Shown: positions 24,211 through 31,879, counted from the stretch's first letter. The stretch is 35,097 nucleotides of DNA from Streptomyces diastatochromogenes (GCA_001550305.1 LRTP01000498.1:1-35097); one strand, 5' to 3'. The notes: generated by a model from the sequence alone, not told the origin. Numbers and translations are program-made.

Positions 24211-25806
24211 TCACGCCGCTTCCCGGTAGGCCGCCGCCTCCTCCAGGTCGAGTCTGCGCAGGAGCGTGCGGAGCATTTCGTCGTCGATGTAGCGGTGGTC
24301 GCGGAGTTTCACGAACATCTCGCGTTCGGCGCTGATCATCTCGCGGGACAGGCGGCGGTAGGTGTCGTCGGCGGTCTCCCCGGTCACCGGGTTGACGGCG
24401 CCGAGCCGTTCCCAGACGGCGTTGCGGCGGCGTTCCAGGACCGAGCGGAGCCGGTCGGCGAGTGGCGGGGGCAGGGCGTTGCGCTCGTCGGTGAGGAGTG
24501 CGTCGAGGCGCTCCTCGGCGACCCGGGACGCCTGCGCCTGGGCGTTCGCCTCGGCGAGCGTCTCGGCCTGGACGTCGCGCCCCGGCAGCTTGAGCAGGCG
24601 GATGAGAGGGGGCAGGGTCAGCCCCTGGACGACCAGGGTCCCGATCACGGTGGTGAAGGTGAGGAAGAGGAGCAGGTTGCGATCGGGGAAGGAGGCGCCA
24701 CCGTGCACGGTGAGCGGGATGGAGAAGGCGATGGCGAGCGAGACCACCCCGCGCATGCCGGCCCAGCCGATGACGAACGGGCCCTTCCAGGTGGGAGACC
24801 CCTCGCGCTCCCGGATGCGCGCCGACAGGAGCCGGGGCAGGAAGGTGGCCGGATAGATCCACAGGAACCGGGCGGCGACCACGACCAGGAAGACGGCCAC
24901 CGCATACCAGGCGGCCTGGGCTCCCTGGTACTGGCCGAGGCCCTTGAGGACGACCGGCAGTTGCAGTCCGATCAGGGCGAACACAGCCGACTCCAGGACG
25001 AACGCGACCATCTTCCACACCGCCTCCTCCTGGAGCCGGGTCGCGAAGTCCACCTCCCAGGCACGGTGCCCGAGGTAGAGCGCGACGACGACCACCGCGA
25101 GCACTCCGGAGGCGTGCACCTGCTCGGCGATCCCGTAGGCGACGAAGGGGATCAACAAGGAGAGGGTGTTCTGGAGAAGTGCCTCATTCAGGTGCGTGCG
25201 CAACCAGTGGATCGGAACCATCAGGACGAGACCGACGACCACACCCCCGACCGCCGCGAGGAGGAACTCACGGATACCGCCCGCCCAGGTCGCGCCCTCG
25301 CCGACCGCGGCGGCGAGGGCCACCTTGTAAGCGGTGATCGCGGTCGCGTCGTTCACCAGGGACTCGCCCTGAAGGATCGTGGTGATCCGCGAGGGCAGCC
25401 CCACCCGGCGCGCCACCGCCGTGGCCGCCACCGCGTCCGGCGGCGCCACCACCGCTCCGAAGACCAGCGCCGCGGGCAGCGGCAGGCTCGGCACGATCAG
25501 ATAGGCGGCCCAGCCTACGGCCAGCGTCGCGAAGAGCACGTACCCCACCGACAGCAGCGCGATGGGCCGCATGTGCGCCCGAAGATCGAGGTACGAGCTG
25601 TCGGTGGCCGCCGTGTACAGCAGCGGGGGCAGCACCAGCGGGAGCACGATCTCCGGGTCGAGTTCGTATCCGGGCACTCCAGGGACGTACGAGACGACCA
25701 GGCCCGCCGCGACGAGCAACAGCGGCGCCGGCACCGGGGTACGACGGGCGAGCCCGGCGACCGCGGCGCTCCCCGCGACCAGCAACAGCAGTGGCAATAC
25801 GTCCAT
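24211..25806 (-). CDS. Na+/H+ antiporter, CPA1 family
   Basis: 531 residues from ATG 25806 (GGCGGAAG upstream; an in-frame ATG at 25839 would add 11 polar residues). Ten to twelve membrane helices fill residues 1-410, with the CPA1 signatures PPLLYTAA, APPDAVAATAVAR and LQGESLVNDATAI (ion-binding Asp region) and GWAGMRGVVSLAIAFSIPL. Residues about 420-531 are a cytoplasmic, charged helical tail. It exchanges Na+ (or K+) for H+ across the membrane, for pH and salt homeostasis. Divergent from a UBP-type zinc-finger gene only 61 bp away. Confidence 0.92.
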   Translation of the reverse strand: MDVLPLLLLVAGSAAVAGLARRTPVPAPLLLVAAGLVVSYVPGVPGYELDPEIVLPLVLPPLLYTAATDSSYLDLRAHMRPIALLSVGYVLFATLAVGWAAYLIVPSLPLPAALVFGAVVAPPDAVAATAVARRVGLPSRITTILQGESLVNDATAITAYKVALAAAVGEGATWAGGIREFLLAAVGGVVVGLVLMVPIHWLRTHLNEALLQNTLSLLIPFVAYGIAEQVHASGVLAVVVVALYLGHRAWEVDFATRLQEEAVWKMVAFVLESAVFALIGLQLPVVLKGLGQYQGAQAAWYAVAVFLVVVAARFLWIYPATFLPRLLSARIREREGSPTWKGPFVIGWAGMRGVVSLAIAFSIPLTVHGGASFPDRNLLLFLTFTTVIGTLVVQGLTLPPLIRLLKLPGRDVQAETLAEANAQAQASRVAEERLDALLTDERNALPPPLADRLRSVLERRRNAVWERLGAVNPVTGETADDTYRRLSREMISAEREMFVKLRDHRYIDDEMLRTLLRRLDLEEAAAYREAA

Positions 25807-25854
25807 CGTCTTCCGCCCGCCCTCGTTTTCGCGCGACATGCCGCACGCCCGACG

Positions 25855-25860
25855 TAACCT
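25855..25860 (+). promoter_or_regulatory. -10 element of a leaderless transcript (UBP zinc-finger gene)
   Basis: TAACCT lies 7 nt before the ATG at 25868, with no Shine-Dalgarno sequence. Confidence 0.5.
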
Positions 25861-25867
25861 GGCAATC

Positions 25868-26128
25868 ATGAAACAGTGCACGCACGCCGACGAGCTGCCG
25901 CACCCCGAACCCGGACCGCTGAGCGAGACCTGCCTGGAGTGCCAGGCCGCGGGTACACATCCGGTGCAGTTGCGGCTGTGTCTGAGCTGCGGGCACCTCG
26001 GCTGCTGCGACTCCTCGCCGCTGCGGCACGCGACGGAGCATTTCAAGGAGACCGGACATCCCGTGATGCGGACCTTCGAACCCGGTGAGAGCTGGCGCTG
26101 GTGCTTCGTCGACCACGTACTGGCGTGA
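25868..26128 (+). CDS. UBP-type zinc-finger protein
   Basis: 86 residues. The zf-UBP pattern of Cys and His is nearly the whole protein: CTHADEL, CLECQAAG, LRLCLSCGHLGCCDSSPLRHA, TEHFKETGHPVM, ending in WRWCFVDHVL. In eukaryotes this domain binds the C-terminus of ubiquitin; bacterial members are of unknown function and are repeatedly found beside or fused to cation/proton antiporters. Here it is divergent from such an antiporter. The ATG is leaderless. Confidence 0.88.
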   Translation: MKQCTHADELPHPEPGPLSETCLECQAAGTHPVQLRLCLSCGHLGCCDSSPLRHATEHFKETGHPVMRTFEPGESWRWCFVDHVLA

Positions 26129-26143
26129 CCCACGGCCCGGACG

Positions 26144-26168
26144 GTTCGACCGTCTGACGCCTGGGTAC
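26144..26168 (+). promoter_or_regulatory. SigB/SigH-type promoter upstream of the anti-sigma/sigH operon
   Basis: GTTCGA (26144-26149), 13 bp, GGGTAC (26163-26168) fits the general stress sigma consensus GTTTAA-N12-15-GGGTAT at 9 of 12 positions. It lies 222 nt upstream of the anti-sigma gene, as expected for a self-activated stress promoter. Confidence 0.55.
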
Positions 26169-26243
26169 GTCAACCCGGCGCGCGCTCTTCCTATTTGGGC
26201 CCGCAGACCCCTAGCCACTGTGCGTACTCGTAGGCTTACTATG

Positions 26244-26302
26244 AGTGACAGCAAGGGGCGGGGTCCCCAGGACAGGAAAGTTGGGAGCGCGGTAGCGTCA
26301 CC
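26244..26302 (+). promoter_or_regulatory. BldD-like half-site pair upstream of the sigH operon
   Basis: AGTGA (26244-26248) and TCACC (26298-26302) fit the early-described BldD target pattern AGTGA-(n)-TCACC. In S. coelicolor sigH is an established BldD target. The spacing here is long (49 nt), so the call is tentative. Confidence 0.4.
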
Positions 26303-26389
26303 GCTGAACCACCTAGCGCGTTACCCCGGGGGGCGACCCTCGGCCCCCGAAAAGAGCTCGAAAGAGCTTGTACCACCTTGGAGGTGAGG

Positions 26390-26803
26390 GTGTCCCAGAT
26401 CGCAGGCGAGCCCGCGACGAAGGACTTCGTGGAAGTCCGGCTGCCGGCCGCGGGTGCCTACCTGTCGGTGCTGCGTACGGCTACGGCCGGTCTCGCGGCC
26501 CGTTTGGACTTCACCCTCGACGAGATCGAGGACCTCCGCATCGCGGTGGACGAGGCCTGCGCGATTCTGTTGCAGCAGGCCGTCCCCGGATCGGTGCTCA
26601 GCTGTGTCTTCCGGCTCATCGACGACTCGCTCGAGGTGACGGTCTCCGCTCCGACCACCGATGGTCACGCTCCGTCACGGGACACGTTCGCGTGGACCGT
26701 CCTGTCGGCGCTCGCGGGCAAGGTCGACTCCACCGTCGCCGAGGACAAGACCGTTTCGATCAGCCTCTACAAACAGCGCGGCGCGGGACCCGGGCCGGCG
26801 TGA
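26390..26803 (+). CDS. ushX: Anti-sigma factor of SigH (UshX/RsbW-like)
   Basis: 137 residues from GTG 26390 with GGAGG (26380-26384) 5 nt upstream; the longer TTG reading would overlap the ribosome site. It has the HATPase fold of RsbW/SpoIIAB: DFVEVRLPAAGAYLSVLRTATAGLAARLDFT, LDEIEDLRIAVDEACAILLQQ, SLEVTVSAP. The N-box Asn and the DxGxG loop are replaced, so ATP binding and kinase activity are doubtful, unlike RsbW. It should hold SigH inactive until released by an anti-anti-sigma partner (BldG in S. coelicolor). Overlaps sigH by 4 bp (GTGA), which keeps inhibitor and sigma factor in step. Confidence 0.85.
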   Translation: MSQIAGEPATKDFVEVRLPAAGAYLSVLRTATAGLAARLDFTLDEIEDLRIAVDEACAILLQQAVPGSVLSCVFRLIDDSLEVTVSAPTTDGHAPSRDTFAWTVLSALAGKVDSTVAEDKTVSISLYKQRGAGPGPA

Positions 26804-27894
26804 GGAACGGGGACGGGCCGGTGCGGGACGAAGAGCGCGGCACACGGGAGCTTCCCGCCGGACGCGTCGACGGCCTCGACGGGCCGCGGCGCGCGGTGGA
26901 AGGCGTCGACGGCATCCCCGAACAGGCCCGGCCGCACCCGGAGGACGCACAGGAGAGCCTCTCCGGCCAGGACGACGGGCAACGGGATCCGGAGGGTGCC
27001 GCGCCGAGCACGTCCTCGGAAGGGCGGCGGCTGGTGACGGGCGGGACTATGAGCGAGCACGAGCGACACGACAAGCCAGGGGTGCAGAGCGTGCAGGGCA
27101 CGCAGCAAGGGCCGAGCGCCCAGCACATCCAGCACGACCCGCAGGACCGCAGCGGCGCGCGGGCGATGTTCATCGAGCTGCGCAAGCTGCAGGACGGCAG
27201 TGCGGAGTACGCGGAGCTGCGCAATCAGCTGGTCCGCATGCACCTCCCGCTCGTCGAGCACCTCGCGCGCCGCTTCCGCAACCGCGGTGAGCCGCTGGAC
27301 GACCTCACCCAGGTCGCGACCATCGGCCTGATCAAGTCGGTCGACCGCTTCGACCCGGAGCGCGGCGTCGAGTTCTCCACGTACGCGACTCCGACGGTCG
27401 TCGGCGAGATCAAGCGACACTTCCGCGACAAGGGCTGGGCGGTGCGGGTGCCGCGGCGCCTGCAGGAACTGCGCCTGGCCCTGACGACGGCTACGGCCGA
27501 GCTGTCGCAACAGCACGGGCGCTCTCCCACGGTCCACGAGCTGGCCGAGAAGCTGGCCATCTCGGAGGAGGAGGTCCTGGAGGGTCTGGAGTCCGCCAAC
27601 GCGTACTCCACGCTGTCGCTGGACGTCCCCGACACGGACGACGAGTCCCCGGCGGTCGCGGACACGCTGGGTGCGGAGGACGAGGCCCTGGAGGGCGTCG
27701 AGTACCGGGAGTCGTTGAAGCCCCTGCTCGAGGACCTCCCCCCGAGAGAGAAGCGGATCCTGCTCCTTCGCTTCTTCGGCAACATGACCCAGTCGCAGAT
27801 CGCACAGGAGGTCGGCATCTCCCAGATGCACGTCTCCCGCCTGCTGGCCCGCACCCTCGCCCAGCTCCGCGAAAAGCTCCTGGTCGAGGAGTAG
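26800..27894 (+). CDS. sigH: RNA polymerase sigma factor SigH (SigB/F/G family)
   Basis: 364 residues from GTG 26800, which overlaps the anti-sigma stop. Other in-frame starts are GTG 26821 (357 aa) and ATG 27049 (281 aa); several SigH isoforms with different N-termini are known in S. coelicolor. Residues 1-115 are a hydrophilic, acidic, probably disordered extension. Region 2: LRNQLVRMHLPLVEHLARRF, LDDLTQVATIGLIKSVDRFD and EFSTYATPTVVGEIKRHFRD. Region 3: SPTVHELAEKLAISEEEVLEG. Region 4.2 HTH: QSQIAQEVGISQMHVSRLL. It directs stress and developmental promoters with GTT and GGGTA boxes. Stop codon lies in an 11-bp tandem duplication. Confidence 0.93.
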   Translation: MRNGDGPVRDEERGTRELPAGRVDGLDGPRRAVEGVDGIPEQARPHPEDAQESLSGQDDGQRDPEGAAPSTSSEGRRLVTGGTMSEHERHDKPGVQSVQGTQQGPSAQHIQHDPQDRSGARAMFIELRKLQDGSAEYAELRNQLVRMHLPLVEHLARRFRNRGEPLDDLTQVATIGLIKSVDRFDPERGVEFSTYATPTVVGEIKRHFRDKGWAVRVPRRLQELRLALTTATAELSQQHGRSPTVHELAEKLAISEEEVLEGLESANAYSTLSLDVPDTDDESPAVADTLGAEDEALEGVEYRESLKPLLEDLPPREKRILLLRFFGNMTQSQIAQEVGISQMHVSRLLARTLAQLREKLLVEE

Positions 27895-27904
27895 TCGAGG
27901 AGTA
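27883..27904. repeat. 11-bp tandem duplication over the sigH stop codon
   Basis: GTCGAGGAGTA occurs at 27883-27893 and immediately again at 27894-27904; both copies would end the protein as Val-Glu-Glu-stop in their own frame. A recent slippage duplication is the simplest explanation. Confidence 0.85.
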
Positions 27905-27958
27905 ACCGGGCAGCCGCCGAGCGGGGGCGTCGCCACGGAGTCCCCGATGGGCGGACGA

Positions 27959-27974
27959 GCCCGGCCCTCCGGGC
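27959..27974 (+). terminator. Hairpin between sigH and the membrane-protein gene
   Basis: GCCCGG (27959-27964) pairs with CCGGGC (27969-27974) over the 4-nt loop CCCT, 64 nt after the sigH stop and between convergent genes. Confidence 0.4.
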
Positions 27975-28033
27975 GCGGATCCCGTCTTTTCAGCGGGCGC
28001 GCAACCGGTGTGGACCCCGCCGACAGGCCGAAG

Positions 28034-28483
28034 CTACTTGGTTTCCTCGGCGGCACCGGGGCCACGGATGCCCAGCGCCCGGGTGGTCTCGGAATTGACG
28101 AGCAGGACCAGCGCCGTGATCGCGACCGCCGCGAGGGCGATTCCGGCGGGGATCGCCACGCTGTCCGCCTGGAGCAGGCTGTAGGCGACGGGCAGCGCCA
28201 TGATCTGGGTGATGACCGCGGGCCCCCGGCTCCAGCTGCGGCGCAGCAGCAGGCCGCGGGCGGCCAGCAGGGGCAGCAGCGCGAGCACGATCAGCGTCAC
28301 ACCCAGGGTCACGCCCTGCTGTCGGTCTCCCGAGTCACTCGTGGCCCCCAGGACGAGCATCCACACGCCCCCCACGGCGAGGACCAACCCCTCCAGCGCG
28401 GCCAGCGCGGCCGCGGCGGTCAGCCGTCCGGGACGGGGCTCTGCGGAGGGGGCGTCAGGGGTGGGGATCTGCTCAGCGCTCAC
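28034..28483 (-). CDS. Four-helix integral membrane protein, unknown function
   Basis: 149 residues from a leaderless GTG at 28483; longer readings run upstream through the promoter and are rejected. An N-terminal polar, Pro-rich 25 residues precede four hydrophobic segments: AAALAALEGLVLAVGGVWML, LGVTLIVLALLPLLAARGLLL, GPAVITQIMALPVAYSLL, and IPAGIALAAVAITALVLLV, with a short charged tail. The architecture is that of a widespread actinobacterial hypothetical membrane protein; no function is known to me. Single gene, convergent with sigH. Confidence 0.8.
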   Translation of the reverse strand: MSAEQIPTPDAPSAEPRPGRLTAAAALAALEGLVLAVGGVWMLVLGATSDSGDRQQGVTLGVTLIVLALLPLLAARGLLLRRSWSRGPAVITQIMALPVAYSLLQADSVAIPAGIALAAVAITALVLLVNSETTRALGIRGPGAAEETK

Positions 28484-28489
28484 CCCCGA

Positions 28490-28495
28490 AGGGTA
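28490..28495 (-). promoter_or_regulatory. -10 element of a leaderless transcript (membrane-protein gene)
   Basis: TACCCT on the minus strand, 6 nt before the GTG at 28483. Confidence 0.6.
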
Positions 28496-28628
28496 TCCCT
28501 CGGGCCCCGGCGCGCGGCCCGACCCCGCCCGCCACCCCACCGCGTCCCGCACCTGACCGTGTCGAGACTCACGTCCCCATCTCTTACCGGATCCCTAACT
28601 CTGTCTGGGACCAGTACCTCTCGGTAGG

Positions 28629-28634
28629 TACGCT
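28629..28634 (+). promoter_or_regulatory. -10 element of a leaderless transcript (lipid kinase gene)
   Basis: TACGCT lies 7 nt before the ATG at 28642 with no Shine-Dalgarno sequence. TACCT-N6-AGGTA (28615-28630) is an inverted repeat just upstream that could be an operator. Confidence 0.55.
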
Positions 28635-28641
28635 GCATCGC

Positions 28642-29610
28642 ATGCGTGCACTTCTCGTGGTCAATCCGGCAGCTACCACCACAAGTGCGCGCACGCGCGA
28701 TGTCTTGATCCACGCGCTGGCGAGCGAGATGAAGCTCGAGGTGGTCACGACCGAGTACCGCGGGCACGCCCGGGACCTCGGCCGGCAGGCCGGGGAGAGC
28801 GACGACATAGAACTGGTGGTCGCACTCGGCGGCGACGGCACCGTCAACGAGGTCGTGAACGGTCTCCTGCACAATGGACCCGACCTGGACCGTCTGCCCC
28901 GCCTCGCGGTGGTCCCCGGTGGCTCCACCAATGTCTTCGCCCGCGCCCTGGGCCTGCCCAACGACGCCGTGGAGGCCACCGGCGCCCTGTTGGACGCGCT
29001 CAGAGAGGACCGTGAGCGCGCGATCGGCCTCGGTCTCGCCGCGGGCACCCCGGGCACCGAGGACGAAGCCGTCCCCTCCCGCTGGTTCACCTTCTGCGCG
29101 GGACTCGGCTTCGACGCGGGGGTGATCGGTCGGGTCGAACAGCAGCGCGAGCGCGGCAAGCGTTCCACCCACGCCCTCTATTTGCGCCAAGTGGCACGTC
29201 AGTTTTTGGACGAACCTCACCGCAGGCACGGAACGATCACGCTGGAGCAGCCCGGCCAGGACCCGATCACCGATCTTGTGATGTCCATAATCTGCAACGC
29301 CTCGCCCTGGACGTTTCTCGGCAATCGTCCGGTGTACGCGTCACCTAAGGCTTCGTTCGATACCGGACTCGACGTACTCGCTCTCAACCGCATGTCGACG
29401 GCCTCGGCTGCCCGGTATGCCACCCAGTTGCTCACTTCGTCCCCCGAGCGCGGACCCCACGGCAAGCACGCCCTGTCCCTGCACGACCTGACCGACTTCA
29501 CCTTGCATTCGAAGGCGCCGCTCCCCCTCCAGATGGACGGCGACCACCTGGGACTGCGCACTAGCGTGACGTTCACAGGCGTACGCCGTGCACTGCGTGT
29601 GATTGTGTGA
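28642..29610 (+). CDS. Diacylglycerol kinase-family lipid kinase (YegS/DgkB-like)
   Basis: 322 residues. The catalytic domain has MRALLVVNPAATTTSARTRD at the N-terminus, the ATP-binding VVALGGDGTVNEVVNGLL (about residues 60-77) and LAVVPGGSTNVFARALGLP (about 91-109). The C-terminal beta-sandwich contains FTFCAGLGFDAGVIGRVE and LPLQMDGDHLG. It probably phosphorylates diacylglycerol or a related lipid at the membrane surface for phospholipid recycling. Single gene preceding wblE by 319 bp. Confidence 0.9.
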   Translation: MRALLVVNPAATTTSARTRDVLIHALASEMKLEVVTTEYRGHARDLGRQAGESDDIELVVALGGDGTVNEVVNGLLHNGPDLDRLPRLAVVPGGSTNVFARALGLPNDAVEATGALLDALREDRERAIGLGLAAGTPGTEDEAVPSRWFTFCAGLGFDAGVIGRVEQQRERGKRSTHALYLRQVARQFLDEPHRRHGTITLEQPGQDPITDLVMSIICNASPWTFLGNRPVYASPKASFDTGLDVLALNRMSTASAARYATQLLTSSPERGPHGKHALSLHDLTDFTLHSKAPLPLQMDGDHLGLRTSVTFTGVRRALRVIV

Positions 29611-29929
29611 GCGGAAGGGCCCAAAGTCCTTTCACTCGAACGTTTAGACCAGGGTCCACCCCATGGAAGTACGGCTGTGACCTAGTCGACACCGAGGAAT
29701 CAAAAAAAACTTTCCAGAAGGGGTTGTATCCGCCGCTGAGGTTTGCGAGTCTCTACGTGGCGATCGGGACGGCCCGCAACATCGGCCCCACAGAGAGCCA
29801 GAACCCCTCCTCAAATCACAGGACCACGTCAGGGAATCCTGGCAGTCGGCCCTTCACTTGTTGAGGGATTCGTGAAAGCGTTCACATTCACAAGCAACGT
29901 GCATGTAATACCAAGGAGAGGTAGCAGCC
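29611..29929 (+). other. Long upstream region of wblE with AT-rich patch
   Basis: No coding frame is convincing. Around 29690-29730 lies an unusually AT-rich patch for this genome, GAGGAATC followed by eight A and CTTTCC, flanked by GGAA and TTCC, then GGGGTTGTATCC. Nearer the gene, GTGAA-AGCG-TTCAC (29872-29885) is a short palindrome. One or more wblE promoters are expected here; I cannot match a sigma-specific consensus with confidence (a GGAAT/GTT pair is 22 nt apart, too far for SigR). Confidence 0.5.
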
Positions 29930-30187
29930 ATGGACTGGCGTCACAACGCCGTTTGCCGCGAGGAAGACCCCGAGCTCTTCTTCCCCATCGGCAACACCGG
30001 TCCTGCGCTGCTGCAGATCGAGGAAGCCAAGGCCGTCTGCCGCCGCTGCCCCGTCATGGAGCAGTGCCTGCAGTGGGCGCTCGAGTCCGGCCAGGACTCC
30101 GGCGTCTGGGGTGGCCTCAGCGAGGACGAGCGCCGCGCGATGAAGCGCCGTGCCGCCCGCAACCGGGCCCGTCAGGCCACCGCCTGA
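29930..30187 (+). CDS. wblE: WhiB-family iron-sulfur transcriptional regulator WblE
   Basis: 85 residues from ATG 29930 with GGAGAGG about 9 nt upstream. Four cysteines, Cys9, Cys37, Cys40 and Cys46 (CRRCPVMEQC), bind the [4Fe-4S] cluster; the turn GVWGGLSEDERR (from Gly58) and the basic C-terminus RRAARNRARQ complete the Wbl signature. The short length and the sequence match WblE, the ortholog of mycobacterial WhiB1, which contacts the primary sigma factor and senses NO. Its place between the lipid kinase and the histidine kinase agrees with my memory of S. coelicolor. Confidence 0.93.
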   Translation: MDWRHNAVCREEDPELFFPIGNTGPALLQIEEAKAVCRRCPVMEQCLQWALESGQDSGVWGGLSEDERRAMKRRAARNRARQATA

Positions 30188-30294
30188 CACCCCACCCCGT
30201 AACGAGCCTGAGCCCGGCGGCGCGTACAGCGAGTACGCATCTCCCGCCCCCGAGCCGCAGCGCGCAGTACCCCCGATGCGCATAGCAACGTAAG

Positions 30295-30328
30295 CAGTGG
30301 CCCCGGACCTTCTGGTCCGGGGCCACTG
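30295..30328 (+). terminator. Strong hairpin between wblE and the histidine kinase gene
   Basis: A perfect 15-bp stem, 30295-30309 with 30314-30328, with loop TTCT. It starts 107 nt after the wblE stop and may serve both convergent genes. Confidence 0.85.
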
Positions 30329-30396
30329 TCATGCGCGATCTGTGGGTGCGTCAGATACTTCTGCTTGTACTTCTGCTCGCGCCCCTACGTGCACTC

Positions 30397-31872
30397 CTAC
30401 TTGTGCGCCCGCACCGGAATGTCCAGGATGACCTGCGTGCCGCGCTCCGGGGCCGCCACCATGTCGAAGCTGCCCCCCAACTCGCCCTCCACCAGCGTCC
30501 GTACGATTTGCAGCCCGAGGTTGCCCGAGCGGTGCGGGTCGAAACCCTCCGGGAGACCGACCCCGTCGTCCTGGACGGTGACCAGCAGGCGGGCCTCCTT
30601 GCTGGTGCCGCCGCGCACCGCCGAGACCTCGACCGTGCCCCGGTCGCCCTCGCGGAAGCCGTGCTCCAGCGCGTTCTGCAGGATCTCGGTGAGCACCATG
30701 GAGAGCGGGGTGGCGACCTCGGCGTCGAGTATGCCGAAGCGGCCGGTACGGCGGCCGGTGACCTTGCCGGGCGAGATCTCGGCGACCATGGCGAGCACCC
30801 GGTCGGCGATCTCGTCGAACTCCACCCGCTCGTCCAGGTTCTGAGACAGCGTCTCATGCACGATGGCGATCGAGCCGACCCGCCGGACGGCCTCCTCCAG
30901 GGCCTCACGGCCGCGCTCCGACTCGATGCGCCGGGCCTGGAGCCGCAGCAGCGCCGCCACCGTCTGAAGGTTGTTCTTGACCCGGTGGTGGATCTCCCGG
31001 ATGGTCGCGTCCTTGGTGATCAACTCACGTTCGCGGCGGCGCAGTTCGGTCACATCGCGCAGCAGGACGAGCGAACCGACCCGGGTGCCCTTGGGCTTGA
31101 GCGGGATCGCGCGCAGCTGGATCACCCCGTCGGCGCTCTCGATCTCGAACTCGCGGGGTGCCCAGCCGCTGGCGACCTTGGACAGGGCCTCGTCCACCGG
31201 ACCGCGGGACGGGGCGAGTTCGGCGGTGGTCACTCCGAGGTGGTGGCCCACCAGGTCGGAGGCGAGGCCGAGGCGGTGGTACGCGGACAGCGCGTTCGGG
31301 GACGCGTACTGGACGATGCCGTCGGCGTCGAGGCGGATCAGTCCGTCGCCGACCCGCGGGGAGGCGTCCATGTCGACCTGCTGGCCGGAGAACGGGAAGG
31401 AGCCGGCGGCGATCATCTGGGCGAGGTCGGACGCGCTCTGGAGGTACGTGAGCTCCAGCCGGCTCGGGGTGCGCACGGTGAGGAGATTGGTGTTGCGCGC
31501 GATGACACCGAGGACGCGCCCCTCCCGCCGTACCGGAATGGACTCGACCCGTACCGGCACCTCCTCGCGCCACTCGGGATCGCCCTCGCGCACGATCCGG
31601 CCCTCGTCCAGCGCGGCGTCCAGCAGCGGACGGCGACCGCGGGGGACGAGGTGGCCGACCATGTCGTCCTGGTACGAGGTCGGGCCGGTGTTGGGCCGCA
31701 TCTGCGCGACGGAGACATAGCGGGTGCCGTCGCGGGTGGGAACCCACAGCACGAGGTCGGCGAAGGAGAGGTCGGAGAGCAACTGCCACTCCGAGACCAG
31801 CAGATGCAACCACTCGAGATCGGAGTCACCGAGAGCGGTGTGCTGGCGGACGAGGTCGTTCATGGAGGGCAC
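30397..31872 (-). CDS. Sensor histidine kinase, HisKA_2/PdtaS type (GAF-PAS)
   Basis: 491 residues from a leaderless GTG at 31872 (an in-frame ATG three codons later lacks a ribosome site). Soluble, without membrane segments. N-terminal GAF-like domain (about 1-155: SFADLVLWVPTRDGTRYVSVAQ, VLGVIARNTNL), PAS domain (about 170-280: GLIRLDADGIVQYASPNALSAY), then the HisKA_2 dimerisation helix with the phospho-acceptor His in IREIHHRVKNNLQTVAALLRL, and HATPase_c boxes EILQNALEHGF, VQDDGVGLPEGF and NLGLQIVRTLV. The layout is that of mycobacterial PdtaS, whose partner is an ANTAR antiterminator; no response regulator is encoded nearby. Confidence 0.9.
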   Translation of the reverse strand: MPSMNDLVRQHTALGDSDLEWLHLLVSEWQLLSDLSFADLVLWVPTRDGTRYVSVAQMRPNTGPTSYQDDMVGHLVPRGRRPLLDAALDEGRIVREGDPEWREEVPVRVESIPVRREGRVLGVIARNTNLLTVRTPSRLELTYLQSASDLAQMIAAGSFPFSGQQVDMDASPRVGDGLIRLDADGIVQYASPNALSAYHRLGLASDLVGHHLGVTTAELAPSRGPVDEALSKVASGWAPREFEIESADGVIQLRAIPLKPKGTRVGSLVLLRDVTELRRRERELITKDATIREIHHRVKNNLQTVAALLRLQARRIESERGREALEEAVRRVGSIAIVHETLSQNLDERVEFDEIADRVLAMVAEISPGKVTGRRTGRFGILDAEVATPLSMVLTEILQNALEHGFREGDRGTVEVSAVRGGTSKEARLLVTVQDDGVGLPEGFDPHRSGNLGLQIVRTLVEGELGGSFDMVAAPERGTQVILDIPVRAHK

Positions 31873-31879
31873 ATCTGCG

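Noticed and set aside
26241..26387. 48-codon frame (MSDSKGRG...) ending 2 nt before the anti-sigma start
   Set aside because: Its stop overlaps the ribosome site attractively, but about a third of its third positions are A or T, far below the real genes here, and it has no ribosome site. I treat it as the leader of the sigH operon, containing the BldD-like half-sites.
26368..27894. 508-codon reading of sigH through the anti-sigma gene
   Set aside because: Upstream of 26800 this frame is an out-of-phase reading of the anti-sigma gene. A long SigH fusion form is not supported by codon bias.
29696..29726. SigR-type promoter (GGAAT with GTT) upstream of wblE
   Set aside because: The two boxes are 22 nt apart, whereas SigR promoters need about 18-19.
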